From: Clostridia bacterium
GTDB lineage: Bacteria > Bacillota > Clostridia > Oscillospirales > Acutalibacteraceae
Reading direction: 5' to 3'
Assembly: GCA_017436225.1 (NCBI GenBank)
Contig: JAFSDM010000009.1
Coordinates: forward strand, 1-50,671
Length of the DNA stretch: 50,671 bases
The notes below the pieces were generated by a model, which was given only the letters and a program-made list of their open reading frames with translations, did no database searches and had not been told where the DNA came from. How positions within the stretch are numbered: position 1 is the stretch's first letter; every line of letters starts with the position of its first letter. Positions 42,712 to 50,629 of the stretch are shown here, in pieces. A program made the position numbers and the translations under genes.

Positions 42712-44070
42712 ATGAAAAAACAAAGACCGAAAATATCCACAACCCATATTATACTGCTAAGCTTTTTAATAGCAATACTAGTAGGCGCTCTGTTGCTTTC
42801 ACTGCCTGTTAGCTCCGCCGACGGAAAGGCAAAGCCATTTTTAGATGCGCTTTTTACTGCCACAACCTCCACCTGTGTTACGGGGCTTGTTGTAGTGCCT
42901 ACCGTTTCGGCTTGGAGTATTTTTGGGCAGATAGTTATACTCATTTTAATTCAAATCGGCGGTTTGGGCGTTATAACAATTATGTCCGGACTTATGATAA
43001 TGCTTCACAAAAGAATTGATTTTGGCAACAGACTTCTGCTTCAGGACTCCTTTAATCTTAATTCACTTTCGGGTCTTGTGCGCTTTGTTAAACGAGTGGT
43101 TAAAGGCACCTTTATTATAGAGGGCATTGGCGCTCTTGCTTATATGACCGTATTTATACCCGATTTTGGATTAAAGGGGATTTGGATTTCTGTTTTTACT
43201 TCCGTTTCGGCTTTTTGCAACGCCGGTATTGATATAATAGCCGAAAACAGTCTTTGCGATTATGTACTAAACCCCGTAATAAACCTTGTTACCTGTCTGC
43301 TTATTGTTTTAGGCGGTATTGGATATGTTGTTTGGTGGGATGTGCTTCGCGTACTGAAAACGGTTAGAACAAAAAGAATTAAGCTTTTAAGAGACCTTAC
43401 TCTGCACACAAAAATCACCCTTTTTACAACCTTTATTCTGATTTTTTCAGGTGCATTTTTAATTTTAATTTTTGAATATAACAACCCAAAAACATTAAGT
43501 GATTACACACTTTTACAAAAAATTGAAGTTGCGATTTTTCAATCGGTTACGACCAGAACGGCAGGCTTTGCAACCCTGCCGCAAGAAAATCTTACAAATC
43601 CATCTTCAATAGTTTGTTTACTTTTAATGTTTATAGGCGGCTCACCCGTAGGTACGGCGGGCGGTATTAAAACCGTTACCTTTACCGTGCTTGTAGCTTC
43701 GGCTATCGCTTCCATTCGCGGCAAAAGTGATACCGAAATATTTGGCAGAAGTCTTACAAAGCAAATCGTTAGTAAGGCTTTGGCGATAACCACTATGTCG
43801 TTTGCTATTGTGTTTACCTCCACCGTTTTGCTTTCAGCCGTTACAAACGCGCCTGCTTTAGATATACTGTACGAAACGGTAAGCGCAACCGCAACGGTAG
43901 GTCTTTCAAAAAATTTAACATCTACTTTAAACGCACTTGGCAAACTGATTATAATATTTACTATGTATCTTGGCAGAGTGGGTCCAATTTCGCTGGCATT
44001 TGCCTTTAAAAGGCGTAGAGATAATCAAAATATAATTAAAAACCCGATTGAAGAAATAAGCGTGGGATAA
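42712..44070 (+). CDS. ktrB: Potassium uptake channel subunit KtrB/TrkH
   Basis: A 452-residue polytopic membrane protein. The ATG at 42712 is chosen because GGAG (42700-42703) precedes it; an in-frame ATG at 42658 has no ribosome binding site and lies at the transcription start. Four pore-loop repeats are visible through their filter-like segments (TSTCVTGL, SAFCNAGID, VTTRTAGFAT, SATATVGLS), each with a Gly corresponding to the single conserved filter Gly. GGSPVGTAGGIKT is typical of the family. It mediates K+ (often Na+-coupled) uptake, gated by the cytosolic RCK protein encoded 12 nt downstream. Confidence 0.93.
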   Translation: MKKQRPKISTTHIILLSFLIAILVGALLLSLPVSSADGKAKPFLDALFTATTSTCVTGLVVVPTVSAWSIFGQIVILILIQIGGLGVITIMSGLMIMLHKRIDFGNRLLLQDSFNLNSLSGLVRFVKRVVKGTFIIEGIGALAYMTVFIPDFGLKGIWISVFTSVSAFCNAGIDIIAENSLCDYVLNPVINLVTCLLIVLGGIGYVVWWDVLRVLKTVRTKRIKLLRDLTLHTKITLFTTFILIFSGAFLILIFEYNNPKTLSDYTLLQKIEVAIFQSVTTRTAGFATLPQENLTNPSSIVCLLLMFIGGSPVGTAGGIKTVTFTVLVASAIASIRGKSDTEIFGRSLTKQIVSKALAITTMSFAIVFTSTVLLSAVTNAPALDILYETVSATATVGLSKNLTSTLNALGKLIIIFTMYLGRVGPISLAFAFKRRRDNQNIIKNPIEEISVG

Positions 44071-44082
44071 GGAGATATTTTT

Positions 44083-44733
44083 ATGAGTATTAGCAAAACC
44101 TATGCAGTATTTGGTCTTGGCAGATACGGCAGAGCCGTAGCAGAGGAGCTTGTAATGAGTGGAGCAGATGTTTTGGCGGTTGATATTAACCAAAACAACG
44201 TTAATAACGCCATTGAAACCATACCCGTTTGCAAATGCGCCGATGTTACCGAGCCCGAAGTAATTAAAAGGCTTGGCATTTCAAACGTTGACGTTGTAAT
44301 TATTGCTATGGCAAGCAATCTTGAGGGTAGCGTTATGGCAATTACCCTTTGTAAAGAGGCGGGCGTACCAACCGTTATTGTAAAATGCGGCAGCGAAATG
44401 CACCAAAAGATTTTACTTAGAGTTGGCGCAGATAAGGTTATTTTCCCCGAAAAGGAGTCGGGCACACGACTTGCAAAAAATCTGCTGACCTCAGGCTTTA
44501 CAGAAATGATAGAATTATCTGACAAAGTTGCTATGGTGGAGCTTGACGTTAAGGATGAGTGGGTTGGAAAAAATTTAATCGAGCTTAGTCTTCGCAAAAA
44601 ATATTCCATTAACGTGGTTGCCATTAAAAACGGCAAGGAAATAAGCACCTCTGTTGACCCCTCCCTCCCCTTGGAAAAGGGTATGAAGCTTATTGTCATT
44701 GCAAACACCGAAAAGCTTCAGAAATTAAAATAA
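44083..44733 (+). CDS. ktrA: Potassium uptake regulatory subunit KtrA (RCK protein)
   Basis: A 216-residue cytosolic protein with an RCK_N Rossmann domain (YAVFGLGRYGRAVAEEL, acidic residue in LAVDIN, nucleotide-binding pattern GxGxxG) and a C-terminal RCK_C domain (about 135-216, VAMVELDVKDEWVGKNLIELSLR). Its length fits KtrA (about 220) rather than the double-domain TrkA. It forms the ring that gates KtrB and binds ATP/ADP and often c-di-AMP; whether c-di-AMP binds here cannot be read. AAGGAG precedes the ATG. Confidence 0.93.
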   Translation: MSISKTYAVFGLGRYGRAVAEELVMSGADVLAVDINQNNVNNAIETIPVCKCADVTEPEVIKRLGISNVDVVIIAMASNLEGSVMAITLCKEAGVPTVIVKCGSEMHQKILLRVGADKVIFPEKESGTRLAKNLLTSGFTEMIELSDKVAMVELDVKDEWVGKNLIELSLRKKYSINVVAIKNGKEISTSVDPSLPLEKGMKLIVIANTEKLQKLK

Positions 44734-44753
44734 TTTACAATTCATAAGCATAA

Positions 44754-44787
44754 AAATGCGGAAGAAGTTTTTACTTCTTCCGCATTT
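44754..44787. terminator. Bidirectional terminator between ktrA and the SPFH gene
   Basis: AAATGCGGAAGAAG (44754-44767) pairs perfectly with CTTCTTCCGCATTT (44774-44787) over a 6-nt loop, flanked by A-rich sequence on the left and T-rich on the right. It separates convergent units. Confidence 0.88.
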
Positions 44788-44810
44788 GTTTTAAAAGACA
44801 CTTATTTTTA

Positions 44811-45764
44811 TTAGTCACAGCAAGGGTCGGGCTTTTTGGCTGGAGCCTTTTCTTCGGCTGCGGGCTTAGTTGTATCGCCAAGACCTGAGGTTTCGGAGAA
44901 TAAAACATTAGCCTTTGTCATATCCACTGCATCGCTTGGGATAATGATTTTAGAAGCCTTACCGTTAGACATAGCAACTAATGCTTCGTACTTTTTCATT
45001 TCTAAAACGGCAGAATCAACCTGTGCGTTTTTAAGCTCGCGAAGACCATCGGCTTCTGCCTTTTTGGAGAGGTAAATAGCCTTTGCTTCACCTTCTGCGC
45101 GGGCAATTCTGGCGTCACGCTCACCCTCGGCGGCAAGAATCATAGCCTGCTTGTCACCCTCGGCACGGGTAATTGCGGCGGCTTTGTGACCCTCAGCCTG
45201 AAGCAAGGTTTCACGGCGGTCACGCTCTGCCTTCATCTGCTTTTCCATAGCGTTTTGAATTTCGGCAGGGGGGATAATGTTTTTAAGCTCAACTCTATTA
45301 ACCTTAATACCCCATTTATCGGTAGCTTCATCCAAAATTTCGGTCATCTTGGCATTGATAGTATCACGGGAAGTCAGGGTGCCGTCAAGCTCAAGCTCAC
45401 CTACTATATTACGAAGAGTGGTTGCAGCAAGGTTTGAAAGGGCAGAAATAGGATTAACTGCGCCGTAAGCATAAAGCTTAGCATCGTAAACCGCATAGTA
45501 AATAACGGTATCAATTTGCATTGTAACGTTATCCTTAGTAATAACGGGCTGTGGTGGTGAATCAAGCACCTGCTCTTTTAAGGTTACACGCTTTGCTACA
45601 CGCTCAATAAGCGGAATTTTTACGTGAATACCTGCAGACCAAGTTGTTTTGTACTTACCTAAAAGCTCAATAACAAACTCGTGCGCCTGTGGAACGATTT
45701 TAATGTTGGCAATAATAATTACCAAAATCACTACTAAAACTACACCTAAAATTTCCATTTTCAT
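44811..45764 (-). CDS. SPFH/band 7 (stomatin/QmcA-like) membrane protein
   Basis: A 317-residue protein with one N-terminal membrane helix (about 4-22, ILGVVLVVILVIIIANI). The SPFH domain follows (IVPQAHEFVIELLGKYKTTWSAGIHVKIPLIERV, then VTMQIDTVIYYAVYDA), and then a long Ala/Glu-rich coiled coil (about 175-255, AEGHKAAAITRAEGDKQA). The C-terminal tail is short and ends in CCD. Such proteins form cage-like microdomain assemblies and often partner with proteases or NfeD, but no NfeD is adjacent here. It overlaps the aminotransferase gene by 4 nt, with AAGGGGAG upstream. Confidence 0.92.
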   Translation of the reverse strand: MKMEILGVVLVVILVIIIANIKIVPQAHEFVIELLGKYKTTWSAGIHVKIPLIERVAKRVTLKEQVLDSPPQPVITKDNVTMQIDTVIYYAVYDAKLYAYGAVNPISALSNLAATTLRNIVGELELDGTLTSRDTINAKMTEILDEATDKWGIKVNRVELKNIIPPAEIQNAMEKQMKAERDRRETLLQAEGHKAAAITRAEGDKQAMILAAEGERDARIARAEGEAKAIYLSKKAEADGLRELKNAQVDSAVLEMKKYEALVAMSNGKASKIIIPSDAVDMTKANVLFSETSGLGDTTKPAAEEKAPAKKPDPCCD

Positions 45765-46972
45765 ACTCCCCTTTTACTGTTATAATTTTTCAAAAAGTCG
45801 CCGATTTCATTTATTGCCCAGTTTAATTCATTTGCTTCGGGTAATAAGATAATGCGAAAATGGTCATTATCCTGCTGTAAAAAGCCTGTGCCCGGAACCA
45901 AAAGAATTTTCTTTTCGAGCAATAACTCACGAACAAACTTTTTATCGCTGTCAAGACCCGCTTTAACTCTTGGAAAAATGTAAAAAGCGGCATCGTTTTT
46001 AACGTATGAAAGACCTTCGATTTTATCAAGCGCTGCCCATGCGGCTTTACGTTGTTCGTAAAGTCTGCCACCTTCTTTAAGCATTGCTTTTGTGTACTCG
46101 GTATCCTTAATGGCGGCGGGAATAATGGTCTCCATAATGGCGTTTGCCGATAAACGAATGGCAACAACCTTCATAATTCCTTCGCGAATTTCACTTCTTA
46201 CCTTTTCGTTACCGCTAAGCACCATCCAACCGCATCTGAAACCGCAAAGGCAGTGCGATTTTGAAAGGCCGCTCATTGTAATTACCGGTACATCGGGCGC
46301 AACGGTTGCAAAGGGAATGTGTTTTTTACCTTCAAAAACTAATCTGTCGTAAATTTCATCAGACAAAACTATAATGTTATTTTGTCTTGCAATTTCGGCT
46401 ATTTCTTTTAAGATTTCTTCGGAATAAACAACGCCCGTTGGGTTGTTTGGGTTAATAACAACCATACATTTGGTTTTAGGTGTTACAAGGCTTTTAATAT
46501 GGTCAATATCGGGGTTCCAACCGTTTTGCTCATCGCATTTATAATAAACCGTCTTAGCGCCTGAAAGTTCGGTTTGCATTGACCAAAGTGAATAGGTTGG
46601 CATAGGTAAAAGAATTTCATCACCGGGATTAAATAAAACGGTGGATAAAATTGAACCGATTTCACTAACGCCGTTACCTATAAAAACATCATCAAGCGTA
46701 ATATCCTTAATACCGGTTGAAAGGTGATAATCTAAAATAGCCTGACGGGCGGTAGCTGCGCCTCTGGGGTCGCTGTAGCCAACCGCTCTGTCGGGGTTTT
46801 CCATAAGAGCCGCTCTTACACTATCGGGCATACCAAAGCCAAAGGTTGCAGGGTTGCCTGTATTAAGCTTTAATACCTTTATGCCCTTGCTTTCAAAATC
46901 TAAAGCGGTGTAGTAGTTTTTACCGCGTATATCAGACTCTATTGTTTTTATTCTTTCTGCGCAAAAATCCAT
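45761..46972 (-). CDS. PLP-dependent aminotransferase, class I/II (alanine/aspartate type)
   Basis: A 403-residue fold type I aminotransferase. The start is placed at the ATG at 46972 because AGGAG lies 7 nt upstream and the promoter at 47001-47029 lies inside the longer open frame. Motifs are LKLNTGNPATFGF, the NNPTG substrate box (VVINPNNPTGVVYS), DEIYDRLVF with the cofactor-contacting Asp and Tyr, the PLP lysine in MSGLSKSHCLCGFRCGW, and the terminal Arg in DHFRIILLP. The length and motifs fit AlaA-type alanine or broad aspartate-family transaminases. It is coupled by ATGA to the SPFH gene. Confidence 0.9.
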   Translation of the reverse strand: MDFCAERIKTIESDIRGKNYYTALDFESKGIKVLKLNTGNPATFGFGMPDSVRAALMENPDRAVGYSDPRGAATARQAILDYHLSTGIKDITLDDVFIGNGVSEIGSILSTVLFNPGDEILLPMPTYSLWSMQTELSGAKTVYYKCDEQNGWNPDIDHIKSLVTPKTKCMVVINPNNPTGVVYSEEILKEIAEIARQNNIIVLSDEIYDRLVFEGKKHIPFATVAPDVPVITMSGLSKSHCLCGFRCGWMVLSGNEKVRSEIREGIMKVVAIRLSANAIMETIIPAAIKDTEYTKAMLKEGGRLYEQRKAAWAALDKIEGLSYVKNDAAFYIFPRVKAGLDSDKKFVRELLLEKKILLVPGTGFLQQDNDHFRIILLPEANELNWAINEIGDFLKNYNSKRGV

Positions 46973-47000
46973 TGTGATTCTCCTAGGTATATTTTGACTA

Positions 47001-47029
47001 ATTATATCACACTTTTTTTCAAAAGTAAA
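47001..47029 (-). promoter_or_regulatory. Sigma-A promoter of the aminotransferase-SPFH unit
   Basis: On the minus strand TTTACT (47024-47029), 17 nt, and TATAAT (47001-47006), about 30 nt before the chosen ATG. Confidence 0.75.
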
Positions 47030-47092
47030 CAAAAAGAGAAAATTTTTTTAAAAACTACAAATAATATGACAAATTCAAGAGGATTTACAAAA

Positions 47093-47119
47093 CAACCGAC
47101 GGGGTTTGCCCGTCGGTTG
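47093..47119 (-). terminator. Terminator of the fumarase operon
   Basis: CAACCGACGGG (47093-47103) pairs with CCCGTCGGTTG (47109-47119) over a 5-nt loop, 8 nt beyond the beta-subunit stop codon; the minus strand continues TTTTG. Confidence 0.82.
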
Positions 47120-47127
47120 CACTTATT

Positions 47128-47688
47128 TTACCTGAATTTTGTGCTAAGATAATTTGCTTTTCCGATTTCGTAAAGGTTGTTGCCCTCACTGTCAATAACA
47201 ACTATAACGGGGAAATCCTCTACCTCCAGTCGGCGGATAGCCTCGGCGCCAAGGTCCTCATAAGCTATGACCTCGGATTTTTTTATACATTTGCTAAGCA
47301 AAGCTCCGCAACCGCCTATGGCGCCAAAGTAAACAGCGCCGTGCTTTTTCATAGCCTCAATAACCTCTACCCCTCTTTTTCCTTTGCCTATCATACCCGT
47401 TTGACCCAATTCAATAAGTAAGGGGCTGTAAGCATCCATACGGTATGAGGTTGTAGGACCTGCCGAACCGATTGCCTCGCCCGGCTTTGCGGGTGTTGGA
47501 CCCACAAAATAAATAATACTATCCTTAACATCTAACGGCAGAGGCTTATTTTCAGCTATAAGCTCACACAAACGCTTGTGGGCGGCATCGCGAGCGGTGT
47601 ATATAACGCCCGAAATCAGACAGCTATCCCCCGCTTTTAGCTTTTTTACATCATCACGGGTAAAGGGTGTTTTAATTTTAACCGACAT
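47128..47688 (-). CDS. Class I fumarate hydratase, beta subunit
   Basis: A 186-residue protein corresponding to the C-terminal domain of class I fumarase or L(+)-tartrate dehydratase. Family motifs are GDSCLISGVIYTARDAAHKR, FVGPTPAKPGEAIGSAGPTTSYRMD, GMIGKGKRG, and VYFGAIGGCGALLSK. It combines with the alpha subunit to hydrate fumarate to malate. The ATG directly abuts the alpha-subunit TAA, with GAGGTG upstream. Fumarase is more likely than tartrate dehydratase in a Clostridia core genome, but the two cannot be separated with certainty by eye. Confidence 0.9.
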   Translation of the reverse strand: MSVKIKTPFTRDDVKKLKAGDSCLISGVIYTARDAAHKRLCELIAENKPLPLDVKDSIIYFVGPTPAKPGEAIGSAGPTTSYRMDAYSPLLIELGQTGMIGKGKRGVEVIEAMKKHGAVYFGAIGGCGALLSKCIKKSEVIAYEDLGAEAIRRLEVEDFPVIVVIDSEGNNLYEIGKANYLSTKFR

Positions 47689-48528
47689 TTAAAGCACCTC
47701 CGTTTTATGCCTTGTTACATGGCAGTTGATATTAACCGCTACGGGAAGCCCCGCAATATGGGTTGGAAAATATTCAATATTTAAAGCAAGAGCGGTGGTT
47801 TTACCGCCAAAGCCCTGAGGTCCAATGCCAAGGGCGTTAATTTCTTCAAGCAGTTCCTTTTCTAAATTGGCATAAAATGGATTTTCGTTAGGCTGATTTA
47901 CGGGGCGAATTAATGCCTTTTTGGCAAGATATGCCGCCTTATCAAAGGTTCCGCCAATACCAACGCCGACAACTATTGGCGGGCAGGGATTAGGTCCCGC
48001 CTGCTCAACCACCTGTTTTACAAAATCCTTTACACCCTGTAAGCCATCAGACGGGCGAAGCATGGCAATCTGACTCATATTTTCACTGCCAAAGCCCTTG
48101 GGGGCTACGGTAATTTCCAATTTATCGCCGCTAACCATTTCAAAATATATCATAGCGGGGGTGTTGTCTCCCGTGTTTACCCTGTTAATAGGGTCGCCGA
48201 CAACGCTCTTGCGGAGAAAACCCTCGGCATAGCCCCTACGCACACCCTCATTCACTGCTTCGGTGATATCGCCGTTTATATGAAGGTCCTGACCTATTTT
48301 AAGAAAAACGCAAGCCACACCCGTATCCTGACAGATGGGCTGATTTTTACTATCGGCTATGTTGTAATTTTCAATTATAAGGTCTAAAATCTCCTTTGCC
48401 TGAGGCCACGGCTCCTCGGCGGCGGATTTTTTTATACAATCCTTAATATCCTCACAAAGATGACAGTTTGCCTCAATGCAGAGCCGTTTAACGGCTTCGG
48501 TAATAAGATTTGAATTAATTTCTCGCAT
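47689..48528 (-). CDS. Class I fumarate hydratase, alpha subunit (4Fe-4S)
   Basis: A 279-residue subunit holding the oxygen-sensitive iron-sulfur cluster. Cluster-ligand Cys positions appear in PICQDTG, AGPNPCPP and NINCHVTRH. GDPINRVNTGDNTPAMIY and the terminal PQGFGGKTTALALNIE are conserved. The length (about 280) is standard for the split enzyme. AAAGGAG precedes the ATG. It is transcribed after the small Cys-rich gene 10 nt upstream and immediately before the beta subunit, so the enzyme is made as a matched pair. Confidence 0.93.
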   Translation of the reverse strand: MREINSNLITEAVKRLCIEANCHLCEDIKDCIKKSAAEEPWPQAKEILDLIIENYNIADSKNQPICQDTGVACVFLKIGQDLHINGDITEAVNEGVRRGYAEGFLRKSVVGDPINRVNTGDNTPAMIYFEMVSGDKLEITVAPKGFGSENMSQIAMLRPSDGLQGVKDFVKQVVEQAGPNPCPPIVVGVGIGGTFDKAAYLAKKALIRPVNQPNENPFYANLEKELLEEINALGIGPQGFGGKTTALALNIEYFPTHIAGLPVAVNINCHVTRHKTEVL

Positions 48529-48538
48529 AATTTCTCCT

Positions 48539-48793
48539 TTATTTTTTTGCTAATTCTTGTATATCGCAGAATTTTGATAATATGTAGTCCTTGGCGTTTT
48601 TCATATGAGGAATAAGGCAGTTTGAACAATCCTTTATTCCATCGGCGGTGTAGCAAAAGTTACCCCCGCATTTATCACCCAAGGCATAAAGAGGGCAGTA
48701 GCAAAACATACAGTTAAAATAATCGCCCGACGTTTTGTGGCAAGGAAAAAATTCACATTTTTTATTTTGGAAATAATCGGAACAGTTCTTCAT
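48539..48793 (-). CDS. Small cysteine-rich (zinc-binding-type) protein
   Basis: An 84-residue protein starting at the ATG at 48793; the longer frame to 48895 runs through the promoter. It has ten Cys, arranged as NKKCEFFPCHK, NCMFCYCPLYALGDKCGGNFCY and KDCSNCLIPH, matching the cysteine-rich small domain family (PF04071-like) found in many anaerobes, often near cobalamin or metal-enzyme genes. It is 10 nt upstream of the fumarase alpha subunit in the same operon, so it may help metal or Fe-S handling; the function is unknown. AGGA precedes the start. Confidence 0.82.
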   Translation of the reverse strand: MKNCSDYFQNKKCEFFPCHKTSGDYFNCMFCYCPLYALGDKCGGNFCYTADGIKDCSNCLIPHMKNAKDYILSKFCDIQELAKK

Positions 48794-48821
48794 AAAAATC
48801 CTACGTTCCCCCTTTTTATTT

Positions 48822-48850
48822 ATTATAGCACCATTAAATAAAAAGAGCAA
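48822..48850 (-). promoter_or_regulatory. Sigma-A promoter of the Cys-rich/fumarase operon
   Basis: On the minus strand TTGCTC (48845-48850), 17 nt, and TATAAT (48822-48827), about 29 nt before the ATG at 48793. It is divergent from the SHMT-like gene promoter. Confidence 0.72.
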
Positions 48851-48922
48851 GGCAAAATCCTTCGGATTGGATAAAAATAAAGCATTTCTGCCCAATAGTT
48901 TCCCAATATGGTCGCCAAGGAA

Positions 48923-48951
48923 TTGACAGGTTATGACATATATGTTATTAT
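48923..48951 (+). promoter_or_regulatory. Promoter of the SHMT-like gene
   Basis: TTGACA (48923-48928), 17 nt, and TATTAT (48946-48951); a TATAAT at 48949-48954 would need a 20-nt spacer. The spacer contains the palindrome ACATATATGT (48936-48945), a possible operator. Confidence 0.7.
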
Positions 48952-48959
48952 AATTTCGT

Positions 48960-49045
48960 AAAACGCATCCATCAATAGATGATGGGATGCATACGATATG
49001 ACTACCGTAGAGTGTGTTCTAAAACGAAAATGCCAGATGCGTTTT
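48960..49045 (+). promoter_or_regulatory. Structured leader with competing stems upstream of the SHMT-like gene
   Basis: AAAACGCATC (48960-48969) can pair perfectly with GATGCGTTTT (49036-49045). GCATCCATC (48965-48973) can instead pair with GATGGGATGC (48981-48990, one bulge). The two pairings share bases 48965-48969 and exclude each other, as in riboswitches and attenuators. I could not match the loop sequences to the ZTP, THF, glycine or SAM classes. The ribosome binding site AAAAGGATG lies just downstream. Confidence 0.5.
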
Positions 49046-49073
49046 GATCGAAAAAGAAAAGGATGATTTATAA

Positions 49074-50327
49074 GTGAATTACAAGTTAGATAATGTACAA
49101 TTGCACGATCCGGAGCTATACAATCTCATTCGAAGAGAAGAGCATCGGCAGGAAACTACATTAGAAATGATTGCGTCCGAGAGCATACAATCCCCCCAAC
49201 TTCTTGAAATTAACGCGTGTGCATTTAACAATAAGACGGTTGTAGGTGCCTTGGGCGGCCAGCATATTGCTGGATCAGAAGTGGCTGATCAGCTTATCAG
49301 CTTAACTGCGGAACGTGCCTGCAAGCTTTACGGTGCTGAGCACGCAAACATTCAGGTCTATTCCGGATCAACCGCAAATTATGCTGTTTATGCTGCATGT
49401 TTGGAAATTGGTGATCAGGTGCTAGCAATACGTTCTGATCACGGCGGCCATGCAACACATGGCTCCTCCGATAATATTGCGTCGAAAATGTATCGGTTTG
49501 CATTTTATTCCGTAACGAAAGATACAAACCTGATTGATTATGATGAATTGGAGCGGATGGCGCATGAACTGCGCCCAAAGCTGATTGTTGGCGGCGGCAA
49601 TACCTATTCTCAATGTGTCGATTATGCACGCATTGCCAGTATTGCTAAGAGTGTGGGCGCATATTTTATGTTTGATATGGCTCATTATACCGGCCTTGTT
49701 GCGGCGGGATTAATGCCCAGTCCCGTTCCCTATGCCGATTTTGTTACCGGCTCTACTACAAAGACGATTTGCGGTCCCCGTAGCGGATTTATCCTTTGCA
49801 AAAAAGAGTATGCAGAAATGATAGATCGAGGTGCGTGCCCACAGATCGTAGCTTCGCTGCATCTGCAGACTATGGCGGCAATGGCACATGCATTTGAGTA
49901 TGCTACCAGACCGGAATTTAAGCGCTTAATGCAAAGAACTGTGGATAATGCACAAGCACTCTGTCGTGCTTTACAGCAGCGTGGCTTTAAAATCGTTACA
50001 GATGGTACGCTTTGCCATTTAATGGTTATCGATATGCGAAATCGAAACATTTCCGGCAAAGAATTTGTTCAGGTTCTTGAAAAAATTAAACTTAGTGTCA
50101 ATCCGGTTCCGGTGCCTTATGATCCGTCGCCCGTTCGTAACGGTATCAGAATTGGCTGCACTGTCAGTGCTCAGCGTGGAATGGGCTCTGCACAGATGGA
50201 GCAAATTGCGTCCATCATTGATAGAGTCTCCCGTGATCCATATAATGAAACGCTTCTTGCTGAGTGTGCAAAAGAGGTTCAGACTATCACTGAACAGTTT
50301 CCGTTATATGGTCAGTATGATGCCTGA
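49074..50327 (+). CDS. Divergent serine hydroxymethyltransferase-family PLP enzyme
   Basis: A 417-residue fold type I PLP enzyme starting GTG behind AAGGATG. SHMT hallmarks present: TLEMIASES (29-37), SDHGGHATHG (121-130, PLP-stacking His), FDMAHYTGLVAAGLMPSPVPYADFVTGS (200-227), the PLP lysine K230, GPRSGFILC, and NGIRIG near residue 368 with the carboxylate-binding Arg. Departures: the KYAEGYPGKRYYGG active-site loop is replaced by NNKTVVGALGGQHIAG, His before the lysine is Thr (STTKT), and the FPGLQGGPH segment becomes CPQIVASLH. Because the Tyr/Glu of the folate site are altered, it may not be a housekeeping GlyA; an aldolase or alternative hydroxymethyltransferase is possible. It stands alone next to the right-hand repeat. 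Confidence 0.8.
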   Translation: MNYKLDNVQLHDPELYNLIRREEHRQETTLEMIASESIQSPQLLEINACAFNNKTVVGALGGQHIAGSEVADQLISLTAERACKLYGAEHANIQVYSGSTANYAVYAACLEIGDQVLAIRSDHGGHATHGSSDNIASKMYRFAFYSVTKDTNLIDYDELERMAHELRPKLIVGGGNTYSQCVDYARIASIAKSVGAYFMFDMAHYTGLVAAGLMPSPVPYADFVTGSTTKTICGPRSGFILCKKEYAEMIDRGACPQIVASLHLQTMAAMAHAFEYATRPEFKRLMQRTVDNAQALCRALQQRGFKIVTDGTLCHLMVIDMRNRNISGKEFVQVLEKIKLSVNPVPVPYDPSPVRNGIRIGCTVSAQRGMGSAQMEQIASIIDRVSRDPYNETLLAECAKEVQTITEQFPLYGQYDA

Positions 50328-50379
50328 GATAAACGAAGCTTGAACGCTTGTGACGTTTGATGCTTTAGTTCAGCAAATT

Positions 50380-50412
50380 GCAAGTGGTATTGTTTCCCGT
50401 CTTGCGTTTTTT
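50380..50412 (+). terminator. Weak terminator candidate after the SHMT-like gene
   Basis: GCAAG (50380-50384) can pair with CTTGC (50401-50405), followed by GTTTTTT. The stem is short with a 16-nt loop. Nothing else is recognisable in 50328-50491. Confidence 0.3.
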
Positions 50413-50491
50413 GTAGGATTTACGAGTATTTAAACAAAGTAGAGCAAAAAATATGTGTTTCAAAACCTGGTTCAAGTTTAAGTGCTTTGGC

Positions 50492-50629
50492 TAGGGTGAG
50501 CAGTCAAACCCGAACCGCGTTTTAAAACGATGGATTTTTGCTCACTTTTCGTTAAAATACTCGCCAATACGGTAGTATTGGCTGCGTTTTGTGCCTCAAT
50601 TGAACTAAAATCCACACTTTTTAAAATCT
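50492..50629. repeat. Right copy of the 138-bp inverted repeat
   Basis: This is the reverse complement of positions 1-138 with one difference (50530). Sequence beyond 50629 no longer has a visible partner, because the left copy begins at the window edge. The last 42 bases show no gene. Confidence 0.9.

Noticed and set aside
44100-44708. 202-residue frame antisense to ktrA
   Set aside because: It mirrors a well-supported RCK gene, has no ribosome binding site and looks like a codon-bias shadow.
46973-47032. Extended N-terminus of the aminotransferase
   Set aside because: The extra 20 codons overlap the TTTACT/TATAAT promoter and lack a ribosome binding site.
48923-49073. ZTP or THF riboswitch in front of the SHMT-like gene
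   Set aside because: The conserved loop sequences of those classes could not be located; only generic competing stems are visible.
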